DNA of 64,000 nucleotides from Clostridiales bacterium Firm_11 (lineage in GTDB: Bacteria > Bacillota > Clostridia > Christensenellales > Aristaeellaceae), in contig LVAQ01000006.1 of assembly GCA_001604105.1 (NCBI GenBank), forward strand, positions 434,001 through 498,000, given 5' to 3'. The notes under the pieces were generated by a model. The model saw only the letters and a list, made by a program, of their open reading frames with translations. It did not search any database and was not told the origin of the DNA. The position numbers were made by a program, and so were the translations under genes. Of the stretch, positions 1 through 9,977 are shown in pieces; position 1 is the first letter of the stretch; every line of letters starts with the position of its first letter.

Positions 1-3000
1 TTCACCTCAACGGTATAGATAATCTGATCCTGAGGCTTAACGCTCTGCTTATCGCTGGTTTTTGAGATGGTTACACGCGGCAGCGTCGGTTCTGGCGCTA
101 CGGCTGCCTCCGCCACATCTACTGTCCACCCGCTGGATACGCTGTCTATGCCGCCCAAATTGTATTTGAGCTGTACAGCCGCCCGGTTTTCGATCGTCAT
201 AGCCGGCGTTACAGTCGCATCGTTGGGTTGACGGAACAGCATTTCGGCCGTGACAGGCTCCGCGGTAAAGCCTGCTTTCAGTCCAGCATTGGCGCTGCCA
301 TCGTTATTGGTGCCATAACGGATACGGAAGCCCACATAGGTATTCTCCGGGAAGGATACCTTCTGGCTTGCATCCGTCACGTTGCGGGTGCTCACCAGCG
401 TTTCGGAAGCATCCGCGCGCACGCCGTACACACTGGCATACAAAATCTCACGTGTTGGGTTTGGGTTCAGTACTGTGGCCTCGTAAAACGCTCTTCCAAC
501 GGTCACGCTTTGCGTATAGTGTTCTACCCCCGTAACCGAATCCCCCAGCCTGTCGCTGAAGGCAAGCTCGTGATCACTTAAATCCAGCCAATCGACTGGC
601 AGTTGAATCGGTTGCCCATCTGTTGCGCGCGCGAAATCGGCAATTTGATAGGTCAGCTTTTGCCACCCGCTTTGCAGGCTGGGCAGCAGGGTAGCGTCCG
701 CATCGTCATTGATCGCCGTAACGGTTTTGCTGATGCTGATTTTAGGCGCTTCCGGCTTTGGAATGTTGGTGAACATACAAACCGTAACGCCGCCGTTATC
801 ATCGACTTCCACGGTTCTGGTCGGGTACCACGGATCCGTTTCCACGCTGTTGGGCGTATAGTAAAAATGCTCCGCCTGCTGTTCTTCATGAATCAGGTAG
901 CGCCCTGGCGCAAGCCCCTCCACAATAAAACTGGCATAGTACCAGCCGTTGGCATCCTTGTATAAGCCGGTGGCTGAATCCTTGGCGATGCCGCCCGCAA
1001 GCGTGTCCGGATCAGCCGCCTCGTAGCGCGTCACGATCACGTTGTTATGAACAGTCTCCAACACTGTGCCCTGATCGTCCACCTGCTTGACGCTGAAAAT
1101 TGCATAATGCGGCACATCAATGGTTGCGCTGCTGGTGGGTTCCAGATAGTTATACTTGAGCACCGCAATTTTTCCGGTTGGTGTGTTGTATGCTTTGACA
1201 GTTACCGTCTGGTTTTGTGTAATCACAAACAGCTTACGCTGCTGCCCACCGATGGTAACGCTGAGCGGGCTTATCGGCTGGTCATCGACGAATATTGCCG
1301 TCAATTCAGGCACGAATCCCTCTGGGGTGGCGGTCTCCACAAGCGCATATGCCTGATTCCCGGTGAGGCGCTTGAGGTTAGGAAACTGCAAATTCCCCTC
1401 CGCGTCGGTAGTCAGGGCATACTGCAAGGTTGCGCTTGTCCCATTCCATATATACAGGGTAAACTCTGCGCCGGGCAGGGTATCGGCAGCGGTGACATGC
1501 TCCTGCGTGCGACCATACTTCGTCAGGTCAATGTAGAGGCCACTCACATCTACCAAGGGTTCCGCCGTTATATCCAGCGTATTGGTGTTTTGGTTGACAG
1601 TAAACGCACGATCCGCCGCAAATTCCAATTCGGCAGGCGCTTCCACTTCTTTGAGGAAATACTGATCGTCCTGTTCATCAGCCAGCAGCCGATCAAACGG
1701 CAGGGTGAAGGTGGCTGTCGCAAGCCCCTGGGCATCCGTCGTCCACAGTGTGCGTCCTTCGATTTGAGTCGTGAAGGTGCGGGTCGCCTCGTGATAGTAA
1801 TAATCTTCGCCGCCGCTTGTGTAGTAGATGGCAAACTTGGCGCCCAGGACGTTAGCGCCGAGGTCATCAATCTTGTGGAAGGCGATTCGTGCTGTTGCGG
1901 GTTTGTTCGTCACGTTGAGCGTCACAGGATTGGCTGCCGTATCGTCCGATGTGATCGTGATCTGCATGGCGCCGTTGACCCACTGTTCTGCCGCGCCATC
2001 AAGCGAATACTTCCCGTACCATGCTCCGCTGGATTCGGTCAGGTAATATGTGCCGGGGTTCAGCGCCGTCTGAATGCTGCCAACACCGCCCGTCAGCGGT
2101 ACCGTGATGCTGGATGGGCTGGCAGGCGTCTGGCACAGCGCGTCGGTAAACAGGTAGAAAACAACGCTTTGGGGTACCTGCTCCAACAGGTCGCCTGAAA
2201 ATGCTTTGCTGATGGTCAGGTAGCCAAGACGGGTGTTGCTCACCTGCAGGGTAATCGGCTCGGTTGTACTCTGCCCAATGCCCTTTGCCGTCATTTTGAT
2301 GACCGTCACAAGCGAGGCAGCGCCGTTATCCACATAGCCGGATGGTAGGGTTTCCACCAGCTTATACCACCCGGCGGTCAGGGCTGGTTTCTCGATTTGT
2401 CCGTTAGCATCCGTAACCCAGGTACCCAGATTCTGCCACCCGCTATTGACGGTGGTAGTAACCGCCGGATTCACATCCGCCAGTGTGAAACTCTTGAAAT
2501 AGGCTGTGAAACTAACACCCTCCATGGGCGCGCCGCTATCATCCAATTTATGCAGGGTGAAGTGCGCCTTGTCAGGATTGATCAACGTGATGTTCTTCTC
2601 TGCTTCTGCTTCGCTAAAACGAATGGGCAGCGTTCCCGCATACTGGTTGGCCAGTGTAAAGTTGCGCTGATCCGCGCTGGTAAGCGATTCCCCTTGTATC
2701 GACAGCTCAACCACGCTGTAATCACCATTGATGGAGTAGGGCAGCTGAATGGTAATCGGCGCTTCACCCAGCGTGGTAAGCGTATCCGCGCCTGCGGGGA
2801 AAGCGTTGCCATTGGTATCCACAATCGAACCGTCATCGTCTGCCCGAACAATTTTCAACTGAACATCGCCCACCTGCGTGCCATCCATGTTCTGTTTGAT
2901 CAGATTCAGCACGCGATAAGCGGGATCCTCGATTTGCAGGGTCATTACATCACTGCCGTACCCGCCGGTCAGAAAACTGAAAATCGTCGGGTTCAGGTCA

Positions 3001-6000
3001 TACCCGTCGGGTGCAGTGATTTCCCGATACCAGAAGTTTGTGTTGGGTTCTAATGTGTATTTGGCATACCCAAGCGCATCCGTGGCGGCGCTTTCGACCA
3101 GCTGGGTGCAGGGCGCGTCCGCAAAAACGCCAATCAGCACGCCTTCCAACGGCGTGAGGGAAGATTCACCGCTCAGCGGTACCGTATAACCCATTTTACG
3201 AATACGCACCGGAGATTTGACCTGCAGGATGTTCTGGAGAGAGTGGTTGCCTTCCGCCGTCTTATCGTAAGTGTGATCTTCAATAATCAGAACACTGCTG
3301 TCGGCCGTGTTAATTGTGAGCGGATACAGCACATTCTGCGGCGTAACGTTGGCAGGGTAAAGCTTCTCCCTGAGTACGAAGTTGGCAGCATACTGGTATC
3401 GATAGGTGGCGCCTTCCGGCTCATCCGTACGGGTGACCCATGAGGGATACAGGCTGTATAGCCTGCTGAATTCGAGCGTTTCGCTGACGCCTCGCCCCGC
3501 CACACTCGCATAATCGCTCACGGCTGTATCAAGCCCCGTTGTAAACTGCGTCAACAACTGCTGGGGCTGGTAATCATCATCCGCCAGCCAAAGCTCAAAC
3601 GTTACGCCGGCAAGGTTCTTCAGGTACGTGCCTTGCTCGTCCCGCAACTCTTTGTTCAGGTGGATCTGGAAATAGCGTACGGTGATCTCCCCGCCAGTAC
3701 CGCCGCCGCCCTGCGGAGTATTGGCAAAGGTAGCCTCCGTCAAACCGCTGTGAACGTACTGTGTGCCATAGGCGCCATCAAAGGTAAAGGGGCCGAAGGG
3801 ATTGCTCCCCGTATCGATCTGGTATCCATGGGGGGCATCCGTTTCCATAAACCAGTAAGCCGCTCCGTATTCCAGCGCCTTGGTCTGGAATACGCCCTGT
3901 GCGGCGTTTCCGTTAGCCGTAAGTCCGGTGCCGGATTCATAAACATAGGAATCGTGCTGCATATGCCCTGCGCTTTGAATTGCGCTGAACAATGCTGCAC
4001 CCGTATAGGTCTGTGCATACTCCTTGAGAATCGCATCAGTACAGTAGTACAGGGTAAACTTAGCATGATTCAACAGGGTTTGATCTTCCCCGTCCGTTTT
4101 TGTGATGCGGAACTGTGCATAAGGCTTGCTGTTTTGCAGTGCCTGCTCCTTTGCGACAAGGTACACGTTATTCTCCGCGTCCATCAGGTCATAGGTAGCG
4201 GCGTTGTAGGTGTTCAGCACATCGGCAATCGGCATGCCCACCAGCGCGGCATAATCGGTCAGGCCACTCTTGCCAACAGGCAGCTCATACCCCGTCGGCG
4301 GTGCCATCTCGACTACCACATACGCCTTGGTACCGTCCAAATCAGAAAACTGCGCCTGCCCCGCGGCATTGGTGACGACGGTAGGCATCTGATCGGTGTT
4401 TACATAACGCAGGGTTCCCTCTTCCAGCAAGTACAGCGCAAGCGTAGCCCCGGGCAGGGGATACAGCAGCGGGTTATTCAAGTTCTCCCACTCTTTATAA
4501 TACAGCTTTAACGCCGTGAGCGTCGCACTGGGCGGGTTTTGGTAGGTGGTGGCGGCTGTGTAGTTCGCCTGCTGCGCTACTGTAAATACGCGCGGAGCAT
4601 TATTATCCGGCAGACGATAGCCTGCGGGCGCTTCGGTTTCCACCACGGCATAACTTAATTGCGTCCCGTTGGCATTAAAGACAGGTAATCCGGTAAGCGT
4701 TGCGGTGGCTGCCTCCCCCAAGGCCACGGTGATTTCAAATAGCGTTTCGTCCTGCGCGTTTTGGGTAAAGCCCTGTAACGCAAGCAACGATTGCGCCGCC
4801 GCGTCGGGGTCTGAAACACTGATGTGGAAAGTGGCGCCTGCAAGTGCGTTTCCAGTTTTCAAATCGGTTTTGTTCAGCGTCAGCGAGCCCTTATTCAGTC
4901 TATTTTGAAGCGTCAGGGTCACAGCGCCGTTATTGGCCAGCGCGGGTACCTGATAGTAAAACGCGCCGTCCCAAAGCTGACCTACTGCGGTATTGTTGAT
5001 CACTTCAGGCGGAATAACGCTGGCCGGATAGCTGGTTTCTTTCACAAAGTAATCCGTACCGTTATCTTCCACGACCAGCGCCGCGGTGGTCACACTGCTG
5101 GCATTGGTGGCTGTAACATTGGCAAAATCCGCAACCCAAGCCATCTCTGTGCCCGTCCACCGATATAAGGCAAAGCTGAATGTGCCGCTGAAGTTGGTTG
5201 CGGCGCCCGTAGTAGGATCCAGCATCGTTTTACGCACGGCAAGCGTCGGCTTTTTGTTATCGTAGAAGATATACGTTCCGGTTTGCAACGGCGTACTGAC
5301 CGCCACGGTCAGCGGGTTGGGCGTGGCATCCAACCGATAACCCGTCGGTGCTTCGGTTTCTTCAATATAGTAGGTATAGCCGATCGGCAGGCTGTTGACC
5401 AGCACGCCACCCGTCGTGGTGGTGAAGGGCGATAGATCGCTTCCGCTGACATAGTGACGGGTCTGGGCATCATCCGGCTCGAAGTAATAAACCGCAAATT
5501 TTGCCCCAGCCAAGTTAGTCGTCTTATTGGGCGCCTGACGTTTTTGCAGCAGGATCTGGCCAAGGTTTTGGCTGTTGATGATCTTTTGCGCGCTCAGGTC
5601 GGTCGTTTTGGCCGCGTTCAGCGTCAGCGGGCCCCACGCGGACAGGGTGTCCTCGCCCACAGTAATGCTTGCGTTGGCTGGATAGGTGACCGTGTATCCG
5701 ACGGGCACCGTCTCCGCCAGATAGTAGGCAATGGCGCCATTCTCATCTTGAATCGGCAAATACGGCGTGGTAGCCTTGCCATCGCTTCCAGTGGTCAGGG
5801 AATCGCCTACCTGGGTAAAGCTGCTGTCCGCATTTTGGCGATACAGCGTAAAGGTGATGCCCTGACTTGCTGTTTCCGTATAGCCAAGCGAGGTAGGCTT
5901 TACGTCCCGTTTGGCTTTGTAGAAGGTCAGTGCAGAATGCAGCTGGTCGTAAAAATCACAGGTTTGACTTGCGGATTCTGTGTATTGCCAGCCATAGCTG

Positions 6001-8180
6001 TACGCATCGCGATTAAATGCCGCATCGCCCGGTGTATTCTCAGTCAAGCGATACCAGAAGAAAGTCTCGCCATCCTCGGCGGTACGCGGCAGGTTGCTCA
6101 GGGTCGCGCTCGCCTGCGCGGTGCCCAGCGTGATGATCTGTGTGGTTGTATCCTCTGCGGGAAAGTCCGGATCGGTCGAGTATGCAAGGGTGAAGGAGAA
6201 GTCCGCGGTGTTTACACCTGACACGGCATTAATCAGCGTTTTCTCCTCATCGGCATAGGCGCGATCCGGCCGTTGGTACAGTACCGCGTACTTGGTCAAC
6301 GTAAGGCTTGCCGTATTGGCAACGTTTATAATCGGTGTGCCCGTGATATCCAACGTTTCACCCGCCGTAAGGGTAATCGGCTGATCCGCGGCTTTCAGAT
6401 ACCCGCTGGGCGGGGTTTCGACGAGGGTATAGTCCCCCGCGGGCGCCAGAATATAAGCGATACCCTGCGCGTTCGTAACACCCGTGTAGACGCCTGTGCC
6501 GCTTTCGGGGTTGAGCGTAAAGGTCACGTTCGCAAACGCGGTGCCATTTGTTCTGGTTTTTTTCAGTTTCAATAACCCTTGGCCTTGTACTTTGTTATAA
6601 AAGCGCACCGCAGCGGGCGTCGCGCTGCTGACCACAGTTACCGGTTGCCAACTTTGTTGGACGCTCACGCCGTTTGCATCCACCAGCGGCAGCGGGGTGG
6701 ATGTGTTCTGATCCGCCGGGGCGTCTGTCTGTACCACGATGTAGTCGCCGGGCTTCAGCGCTCCGGTAGTCTGGCTGCGATCGGTAATCGCAAAGGAAGT
6801 GACCGCCGTGCCTGTGGGTGTGCCTGTTTCGGCGTCAAAATCTGCAGCGTGGTACACCGTATACGCGGCGCCTGGGAAGAAGGCATGGTAGAACGCGTCA
6901 TACTCCTTGTTCTCCCCATCAAAATGCAGATACTGATAGACAGCGATGTAACCCGGGTCCGTCTGCTGTGCATATGCGATCTGCGCGGATGATTCCTCCG
7001 CCTGCGCTGTTTCACCAACGAGTGTATACGCAAGGGTTGCCGCGTTGGACAAGGTGAAAAGCCTGTCCGGCTCCTCATAAGGCGCGATCAACGGATCCAG
7101 CGGGTAGATTACCTCCACGCGATACCGTGTATACATGGGCAGGTATATCGGATCGGTTTGTGAGCCGCTAATCGTTACCCCGCCCGCTGTTTCGGTAGCG
7201 GCAAGGGTGTTATAGTAGGAAATACTGGCCGTAGTACCGCTGCCGCTGACCGCCTGCGCCGTAAGGCTGTTTCCGGACGCATCCAGCGGAGTAACCGTCC
7301 AGCTAAGCGGAGCAACACTTTGCTCCGCAATGTCGATAAACGGGGCAGGCGTATCTGAAAGCGAAAAGGCAGAAAACGCCAATGCACCCGTCACGTTATA
7401 GTTCGCAGCGGTCTTGACAAGTTCGCCATCATTATCCGTCTTGCCTACCTCCAAAAAGTAGGTAACGGTAACCTGATTAGACTGCGTATCCGCGACGGGC
7501 TCGCCAGCGGCGGCAGTTTTCAGCACACGCCAGGTTGCCCCCGCACTGTTTTGCGTTGCGGAGCTGTTGTTGGAAACCGGAACCTGATGAAAGCTCATGG
7601 TACTGCCGGTGTCCACAGCCGTCACATCAGCAACGGCTGCAATACCCAGCGCATCGTAAGCGCTCAGGTTCGCAGCGGTGCCATTGTTGGTCATGCGCGC
7701 GGTTACTTCAAAGTTGCCGCTGATGCCGCCGCTGCTCACATTTTGATCCAGCAAAGTATAAGTATAGGAACCATTTCCTAGATCCACGATACCCGCGCCG
7801 GACAGTTCGATATCCGTATCCGGCGTAAGGGTAAACACCACTTGATCGTACTGGGCATAGGTGGGCGCGGTCGTGGGGCTTTCCGGGTCGGGATAATAAA
7901 CGGGGCTGGGTTTGAGCGAGTAATACACGGTATAGCGGAACCAATCGCCGGTTGGAATCGCACTGCCGGATGGGCTAACCGTCACATTGGTCACCGCAAC
8001 AAATGGATCCGCCATGTTGTTATCAATGGCGTTTTGAATCTCCTGTGTAGCTGTGGCGGTGCCATCCATCCCCAGCAGGCCATATACGTTGCTCGTATCT
8101 GCCAGCGCGTTGATAGGCAACAGATTGAAAACCATCAGCAGAATGGTAAGCCATACAAAAGATTTTTGTGACTTGCGCAT
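1..8180 (-). CDS. Giant multi-Cna-B-domain surface adhesin (3' end outside window)
   Basis: The reverse strand is open from an ATG at 8180 to position 1 without a stop, giving at least 2,726 residues; the C-terminus and any sortase motif lie outside the window. It begins with a signal peptide (charged MRKSQKSF, hydrophobic core, ALA/DT cleavage-like site near residue 28). After an N-terminal region of about 500 residues come many repeated beta-sandwich units typical of Cna-B/SpaA-type adhesins: FTLY-type strands and E-T-x-x-P-x-G-Y motifs near residues 588, 823, 941, 1181, 1291, 1446, 1720, 1943 and 2282. A GGGG-rich linker lies near residue 1500. In this family such domains carry Lys-Asn isopeptide bonds and form rigid stalks. 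The last 200 visible residues look like a different repeat (IS.SKT...). The start follows GGGAGGG. It lies 21 nt after the upstream secreted protein gene, so probably co-transcribed. Ligand unknown. Confidence 0.9.
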   Translation of the reverse strand, partial: MRKSQKSFVWLTILLMVFNLLPINALADTSNVYGLLGMDGTATATQEIQNAIDNNMADPFVAVTNVTVSPSGSAIPTGDWFRYTVYYSLKPSPVYYPDPESPTTAPTYAQYDQVVFTLTPDTDIELSGAGIVDLGNGSYTYTLLDQNVSSGGISGNFEVTARMTNNGTAANLSAYDALGIAAVADVTAVDTGSTMSFHQVPVSNNSSATQNSAGATWRVLKTAAAGEPVADTQSNQVTVTYFLEVGKTDNDGELVKTAANYNVTGALAFSAFSLSDTPAPFIDIAEQSVAPLSWTVTPLDASGNSLTAQAVSGSGTTASISYYNTLAATETAGGVTISGSQTDPIYLPMYTRYRVEVIYPLDPLIAPYEEPDRLFTLSNAATLAYTLVGETAQAEESSAQIAYAQQTDPGYIAVYQYLHFDGENKEYDAFYHAFFPGAAYTVYHAADFDAETGTPTGTAVTSFAITDRSQTTGALKPGDYIVVQTDAPADQNTSTPLPLVDANGVSVQQSWQPVTVVSSATPAAVRFYNKVQGQGLLKLKKTRTNGTAFANVTFTLNPESGTGVYTGVTNAQGIAYILAPAGDYTLVETPPSGYLKAADQPITLTAGETLDITGTPIINVANTASLTLTKYAVLYQRPDRAYADEEKTLINAVSGVNTADFSFTLAYSTDPDFPAEDTTTQIITLGTAQASATLSNLPRTAEDGETFFWYRLTENTPGDAAFNRDAYSYGWQYTESASQTCDFYDQLHSALTFYKAKRDVKPTSLGYTETASQGITFTLYRQNADSSFTQVGDSLTTGSDGKATTPYLPIQDENGAIAYYLAETVPVGYTVTYPANASITVGEDTLSAWGPLTLNAAKTTDLSAQKIINSQNLGQILLQKRQAPNKTTNLAGAKFAVYYFEPDDAQTRHYVSGSDLSPFTTTTGGVLVNSLPIGYTYYIEETEAPTGYRLDATPNPLTVAVSTPLQTGTYIFYDNKKPTLAVRKTMLDPTTGAATNFSGTFSFALYRWTGTEMAWVADFANVTATNASSVTTAALVVEDNGTDYFVKETSYPASVIPPEVINNTAVGQLWDGAFYYQVPALANNGAVTLTLQNRLNKGSLTLNKTDLKTGNALAGATFHISVSDPDAAAQSLLALQGFTQNAQDETLFEITVALGEAATATLTGLPVFNANGTQLSYAVVETEAPAGYRLPDNNAPRVFTVAQQANYTAATTYQNPPSATLTALKLYYKEWENLNNPLLYPLPGATLALYLLEEGTLRYVNTDQMPTVVTNAAGQAQFSDLDGTKAYVVVEMAPPTGYELPVGKSGLTDYAALVGMPIADVLNTYNAATYDLMDAENNVYLVAKEQALQNSKPYAQFRITKTDGEDQTLLNHAKFTLYYCTDAILKEYAQTYTGAALFSAIQSAGHMQHDSYVYESGTGLTANGNAAQGVFQTKALEYGAAYWFMETDAPHGYQIDTGSNPFGPFTFDGAYGTQYVHSGLTEATFANTPQGGGGTGGEITVRYFQIHLNKELRDEQGTYLKNLAGVTFELWLADDDYQPQQLLTQFTTGLDTAVSDYASVAGRGVSETLEFSRLYSLYPSWVTRTDEPEGATYRYQYAANFVLREKLYPANVTPQNVLYPLTINTADSSVLIIEDHTYDKTAEGNHSLQNILQVKSPVRIRKMGYTVPLSGESSLTPLEGVLIGVFADAPCTQLVESAATDALGYAKYTLEPNTNFWYREITAPDGYDLNPTIFSFLTGGYGSDVMTLQIEDPAYRVLNLIKQNMDGTQVGDVQLKIVRADDDGSIVDTNGNAFPAGADTLTTLGEAPITIQLPYSINGDYSVVELSIQGESLTSADQRNFTLANQYAGTLPIRFSEAEAEKNITLINPDKAHFTLHKLDDSGAPMEGVSFTAYFKSFTLADVNPAVTTTVNSGWQNLGTWVTDANGQIEKPALTAGWYKLVETLPSGYVDNGAASLVTVIKMTAKGIGQSTTEPITLQVSNTRLGYLTISKAFSGDLLEQVPQSVVFYLFTDALCQTPASPSSITVPLTGGVGSIQTALNPGTYYLTESSGAWYGKYSLDGAAEQWVNGAMQITITSDDTAANPVTLNVTNKPATARIAFHKIDDLGANVLGAKFAIYYTSGGEDYYYHEATRTFTTQIEGRTLWTTDAQGLATATFTLPFDRLLADEQDDQYFLKEVEAPAELEFAADRAFTVNQNTNTLDITAEPLVDVSGLYIDLTKYGRTQEHVTAADTLPGAEFTLYIWNGTSATLQYALTTDAEGNLQFPNLKRLTGNQAYALVETATPEGFVPELTAIFVDDQPISPLSVTIGGQQRKLFVITQNQTVTVKAYNTPTGKIAVLKYNYLEPTSSATIDVPHYAIFSVKQVDDQGTVLETVHNNVIVTRYEAADPDTLAGGIAKDSATGLYKDANGWYYASFIVEGLAPGRYLIHEEQQAEHFYYTPNSVETDPWYPTRTVEVDDNGGVTVCMFTNIPKPEAPKISISKTVTAINDDADATLLPSLQSGWQKLTYQIADFARATDGQPIQLPVDWLDLSDHELAFSDRLGDSVTGVEHYTQSVTVGRAFYEATVLNPNPTREILYASVYGVRADASETLVSTRNVTDASQKVSFPENTYVGFRIRYGTNNDGSANAGLKAGFTAEPVTAEMLFRQPNDATVTPAMTIENRAAVQLKYNLGGIDSVSSGWTVDVAEAAVAPEPTLPRVTISKTSDKQSVKPQDQIIYTVEV

Positions 8181-8201
8181 CGGTCAAACCCTCCCGATCA
8201 T

Positions 8202-9587
8202 TTACTGTTCGATGGTTATGCTGTATCGCCACGCGCTTCGCAGGTTATCGGGCGTGATTGCAACGGTGAGTGTATCGCCGTTCGCGCCCTCGATATTCTC
8301 CCATTGGCCACGCGTATACTGTTGCCATTGAATGTGCATGGTCAGGTTCAGTTCATCATAACCAATCCGCTGCGCCTGTAGGGTGAGCGTATCGCCAACT
8401 TTCAGCTGATCATAGGGAATGCTGGCGAGCAGCTGAAGCTGACGGTTCTCGGTCGGGGGTTCGGGGGTGGGCGTTGCTAAGGGTTCTGTAACGGCAGGTA
8501 AACCATCAGATGCCGATTGCGTTTCGTCTCCATTGTCTTGCAACCCCTGATCCGCTTCCTCGTCTGGCGCTGCAATCGAATCCCTCGGTGTTTCTTCGAT
8601 ATGCTCCGGCTCTGGCTTATCGCCTTCAACGGAAACCGTGGGTGTTTCGGTAACGTCCACGGGGGTATCCGTTGCTAACGGCGCTTCCGATTCCTCTGTA
8701 TCTAATACTGGCTCGGGTTGCTCGCGCAACTGGTACGTAAAAGAAAGGTCGATACGGGCGTTTTTTTGATCGACTTCCTCTATACTAACTTCGTTTCCTC
8801 TTCTATCCAGCAAAGCGAGCGAAACCCGCATGCTGGTATGCTCGCTGCCTTCCGGAAAGGGCTCCAAGCTCAGGGTCAGTTTCAGCGATTCGCCCGCGAT
8901 GCTCACATGGCCGGATTGTGCGTCCGCGCTATCTACCAGCAGTGTCTGGTTAACAAAACGCACCGCATCGCTCTGGTTGATGGCTTTCACCTTGCAGAGC
9001 GTGTACGGTGATGTTTGAATTCGGATGCCAAATGGCATTAATGGCTGGCCGGAGGCGTTATCCACTGCCAGCACAAGTTTCAACGTGACGGTTTTACCGC
9101 TGATGACGGCATGATTCCCCTCCATATACAGACTGCGTACCGATAAGGCTTCTGGCGTTACAGACGTATCCGCTTCAGCGGCGGCATCCGCCGTCGGCAA
9201 GGGGGTTTCGGTAGGTTCCGGCGTATTGGGAACAGGCGTCGCCTCGGCGCTGGTTGTGGGTTCCGGCGATGCAGTGTCACTTGGGGCAGGTGATGGGGAA
9301 GGTTCTGGCTCCGTAGCGGCAGGTGTTGGTGATGCCGCATTCGCGGTAGATGTTGCAGGAGGCTTTCCCGTTGTCTCCTCTGCCGTATTCACAGGCGCTG
9401 GCGATGTGCTTTTCTGGACATCTGTCGATAAAGGATACTGCTCCGAGACGACCGCTTGATTGCCTGCTTCACCGCGTGCTTCTGCCATGGGTGCCATACC
9501 CATCGGGTATAGACTGATAACCATCAACATGCAAAGGACGGCAACACGTTTCTGCCAAGCGTTCTTCATACTCATCGGCACCACCAT
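8202..9587 (-). CDS. Secreted protein with Pro/Thr/Glu-rich linkers and Ig-like C-terminus
   Basis: I do not recognise the family. From the ATG at 9587 (alternatives 9575 and 9569) the protein has 461 residues and starts with a clear signal peptide (MKNAWQKR followed by a hydrophobic stretch, ending near AEA). Next is a linker of about 90 residues rich in Pro, Thr, Glu and Ala, then a beta-rich domain of about 150 residues, a second acidic Pro-rich linker, and a C-terminal domain of about 75 residues with an Ig-like pattern (QWQQ...W..I.GA.G.TLTV). No LPXTG motif or C-terminal membrane anchor is visible, so it is probably released or bound to a partner. It is the first gene of the operon with the giant adhesin, which suggests a role as accessory or partner surface protein. 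An in-frame ATG at 9704 exists but lies inside a foldable leader with a poorly spaced Shine-Dalgarno, so I reject it. Confidence 0.8.
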   Translation of the reverse strand: MVVPMSMKNAWQKRVAVLCMLMVISLYPMGMAPMAEARGEAGNQAVVSEQYPLSTDVQKSTSPAPVNTAEETTGKPPATSTANAASPTPAATEPEPSPSPAPSDTASPEPTTSAEATPVPNTPEPTETPLPTADAAAEADTSVTPEALSVRSLYMEGNHAVISGKTVTLKLVLAVDNASGQPLMPFGIRIQTSPYTLCKVKAINQSDAVRFVNQTLLVDSADAQSGHVSIAGESLKLTLSLEPFPEGSEHTSMRVSLALLDRRGNEVSIEEVDQKNARIDLSFTYQLREQPEPVLDTEESEAPLATDTPVDVTETPTVSVEGDKPEPEHIEETPRDSIAAPDEEADQGLQDNGDETQSASDGLPAVTEPLATPTPEPPTENRQLQLLASIPYDQLKVGDTLTLQAQRIGYDELNLTMHIQWQQYTRGQWENIEGANGDTLTVAITPDNLRSAWRYSITIEQ

Positions 9588-9613
9588 TTCTTCAGCGCTA
9601 TGGGCAATTCCTT

Positions 9614-9706
9614 GGATGTTATTATCGCTTTCGATAGCTCCTGTGCCATCGCCAAGCGATACGCATGATGTGTTTACCACTGCGTAAACGATTACCCGTT
9701 CCATCC
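9614..9706 (-). promoter_or_regulatory. Structured 5' leader of the surface operon (unknown class)
   Basis: The long leader can fold into three perfect short hairpins inside a closing stem. The closing stem is GGATG (9706-9702) with CATCC (9618-9614). The hairpins are GTTTAC-N6-GTAAAC (9689-9672), ATCGC-TTG-GCGAT (9660-9648) and TATCG-AAAG-CGATA (9636-9623). The ATCGC of hairpin 2 could instead pair with GCGAT of hairpin 3, so two exclusive folds are possible. I do not match it to a known riboswitch; the c-di-GMP-I core is absent. The pairing was seen by eye and no energy was computed. Confidence 0.4.
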
Positions 9707-9977
9707 ATCAATGGTTCTGTCTCCTGATTGTTGCATCCGGACAAAAACCAGGTTATTCTAATCACTATTATATTCCAATAAGTAAAATGATAACCAATAT
9801 CTTAACGGATTCCGGCTTATCTGTCAAGAGCTGAAAAGCCGTTTTCCTGATAACTTTCGGCTTATTATTCTTCTTGATGCATCGCGCCTGTTTATGGTAG
9901 AGTTTATTCATCATCATTGATCGTGCGGGCATCATGGTTCAACCTGAATAACGTTAAGCAATAGGCGGTGTCAGAAT
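9707..9977. other. Divergent intergenic region
   Basis: AT-rich spacer between the minus-strand surface operon and the plus-strand EFR1 gene. Apart from the minus-strand promoter and leader, it holds only a weak plus-strand candidate promoter, TTGATG (9874-9879), 18 nt, TAGAGT (9898-9903). Confidence 0.5.
9799..9827 (-). promoter_or_regulatory. Promoter of the surface-protein operon
   Basis: Reverse strand: TTGACA (9827-9822), 17-nt spacer, TAAGAT (9804-9799). This is close to the sigma-A consensus. Transcription would start near 9792, leaving a leader of about 205 nt before the start codon at 9587. A second TATAAT at 9772-9767 has no convincing -35 box. Confidence 0.75.

Noticed and set aside
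228..8331. Several plus-strand and out-of-frame minus-strand frames of 60-380 codons across the first 8.2 kb
   Set aside because: They are antisense or frame-shifted shadows of the giant adhesin frame, lack ribosome binding sites and show no family features.
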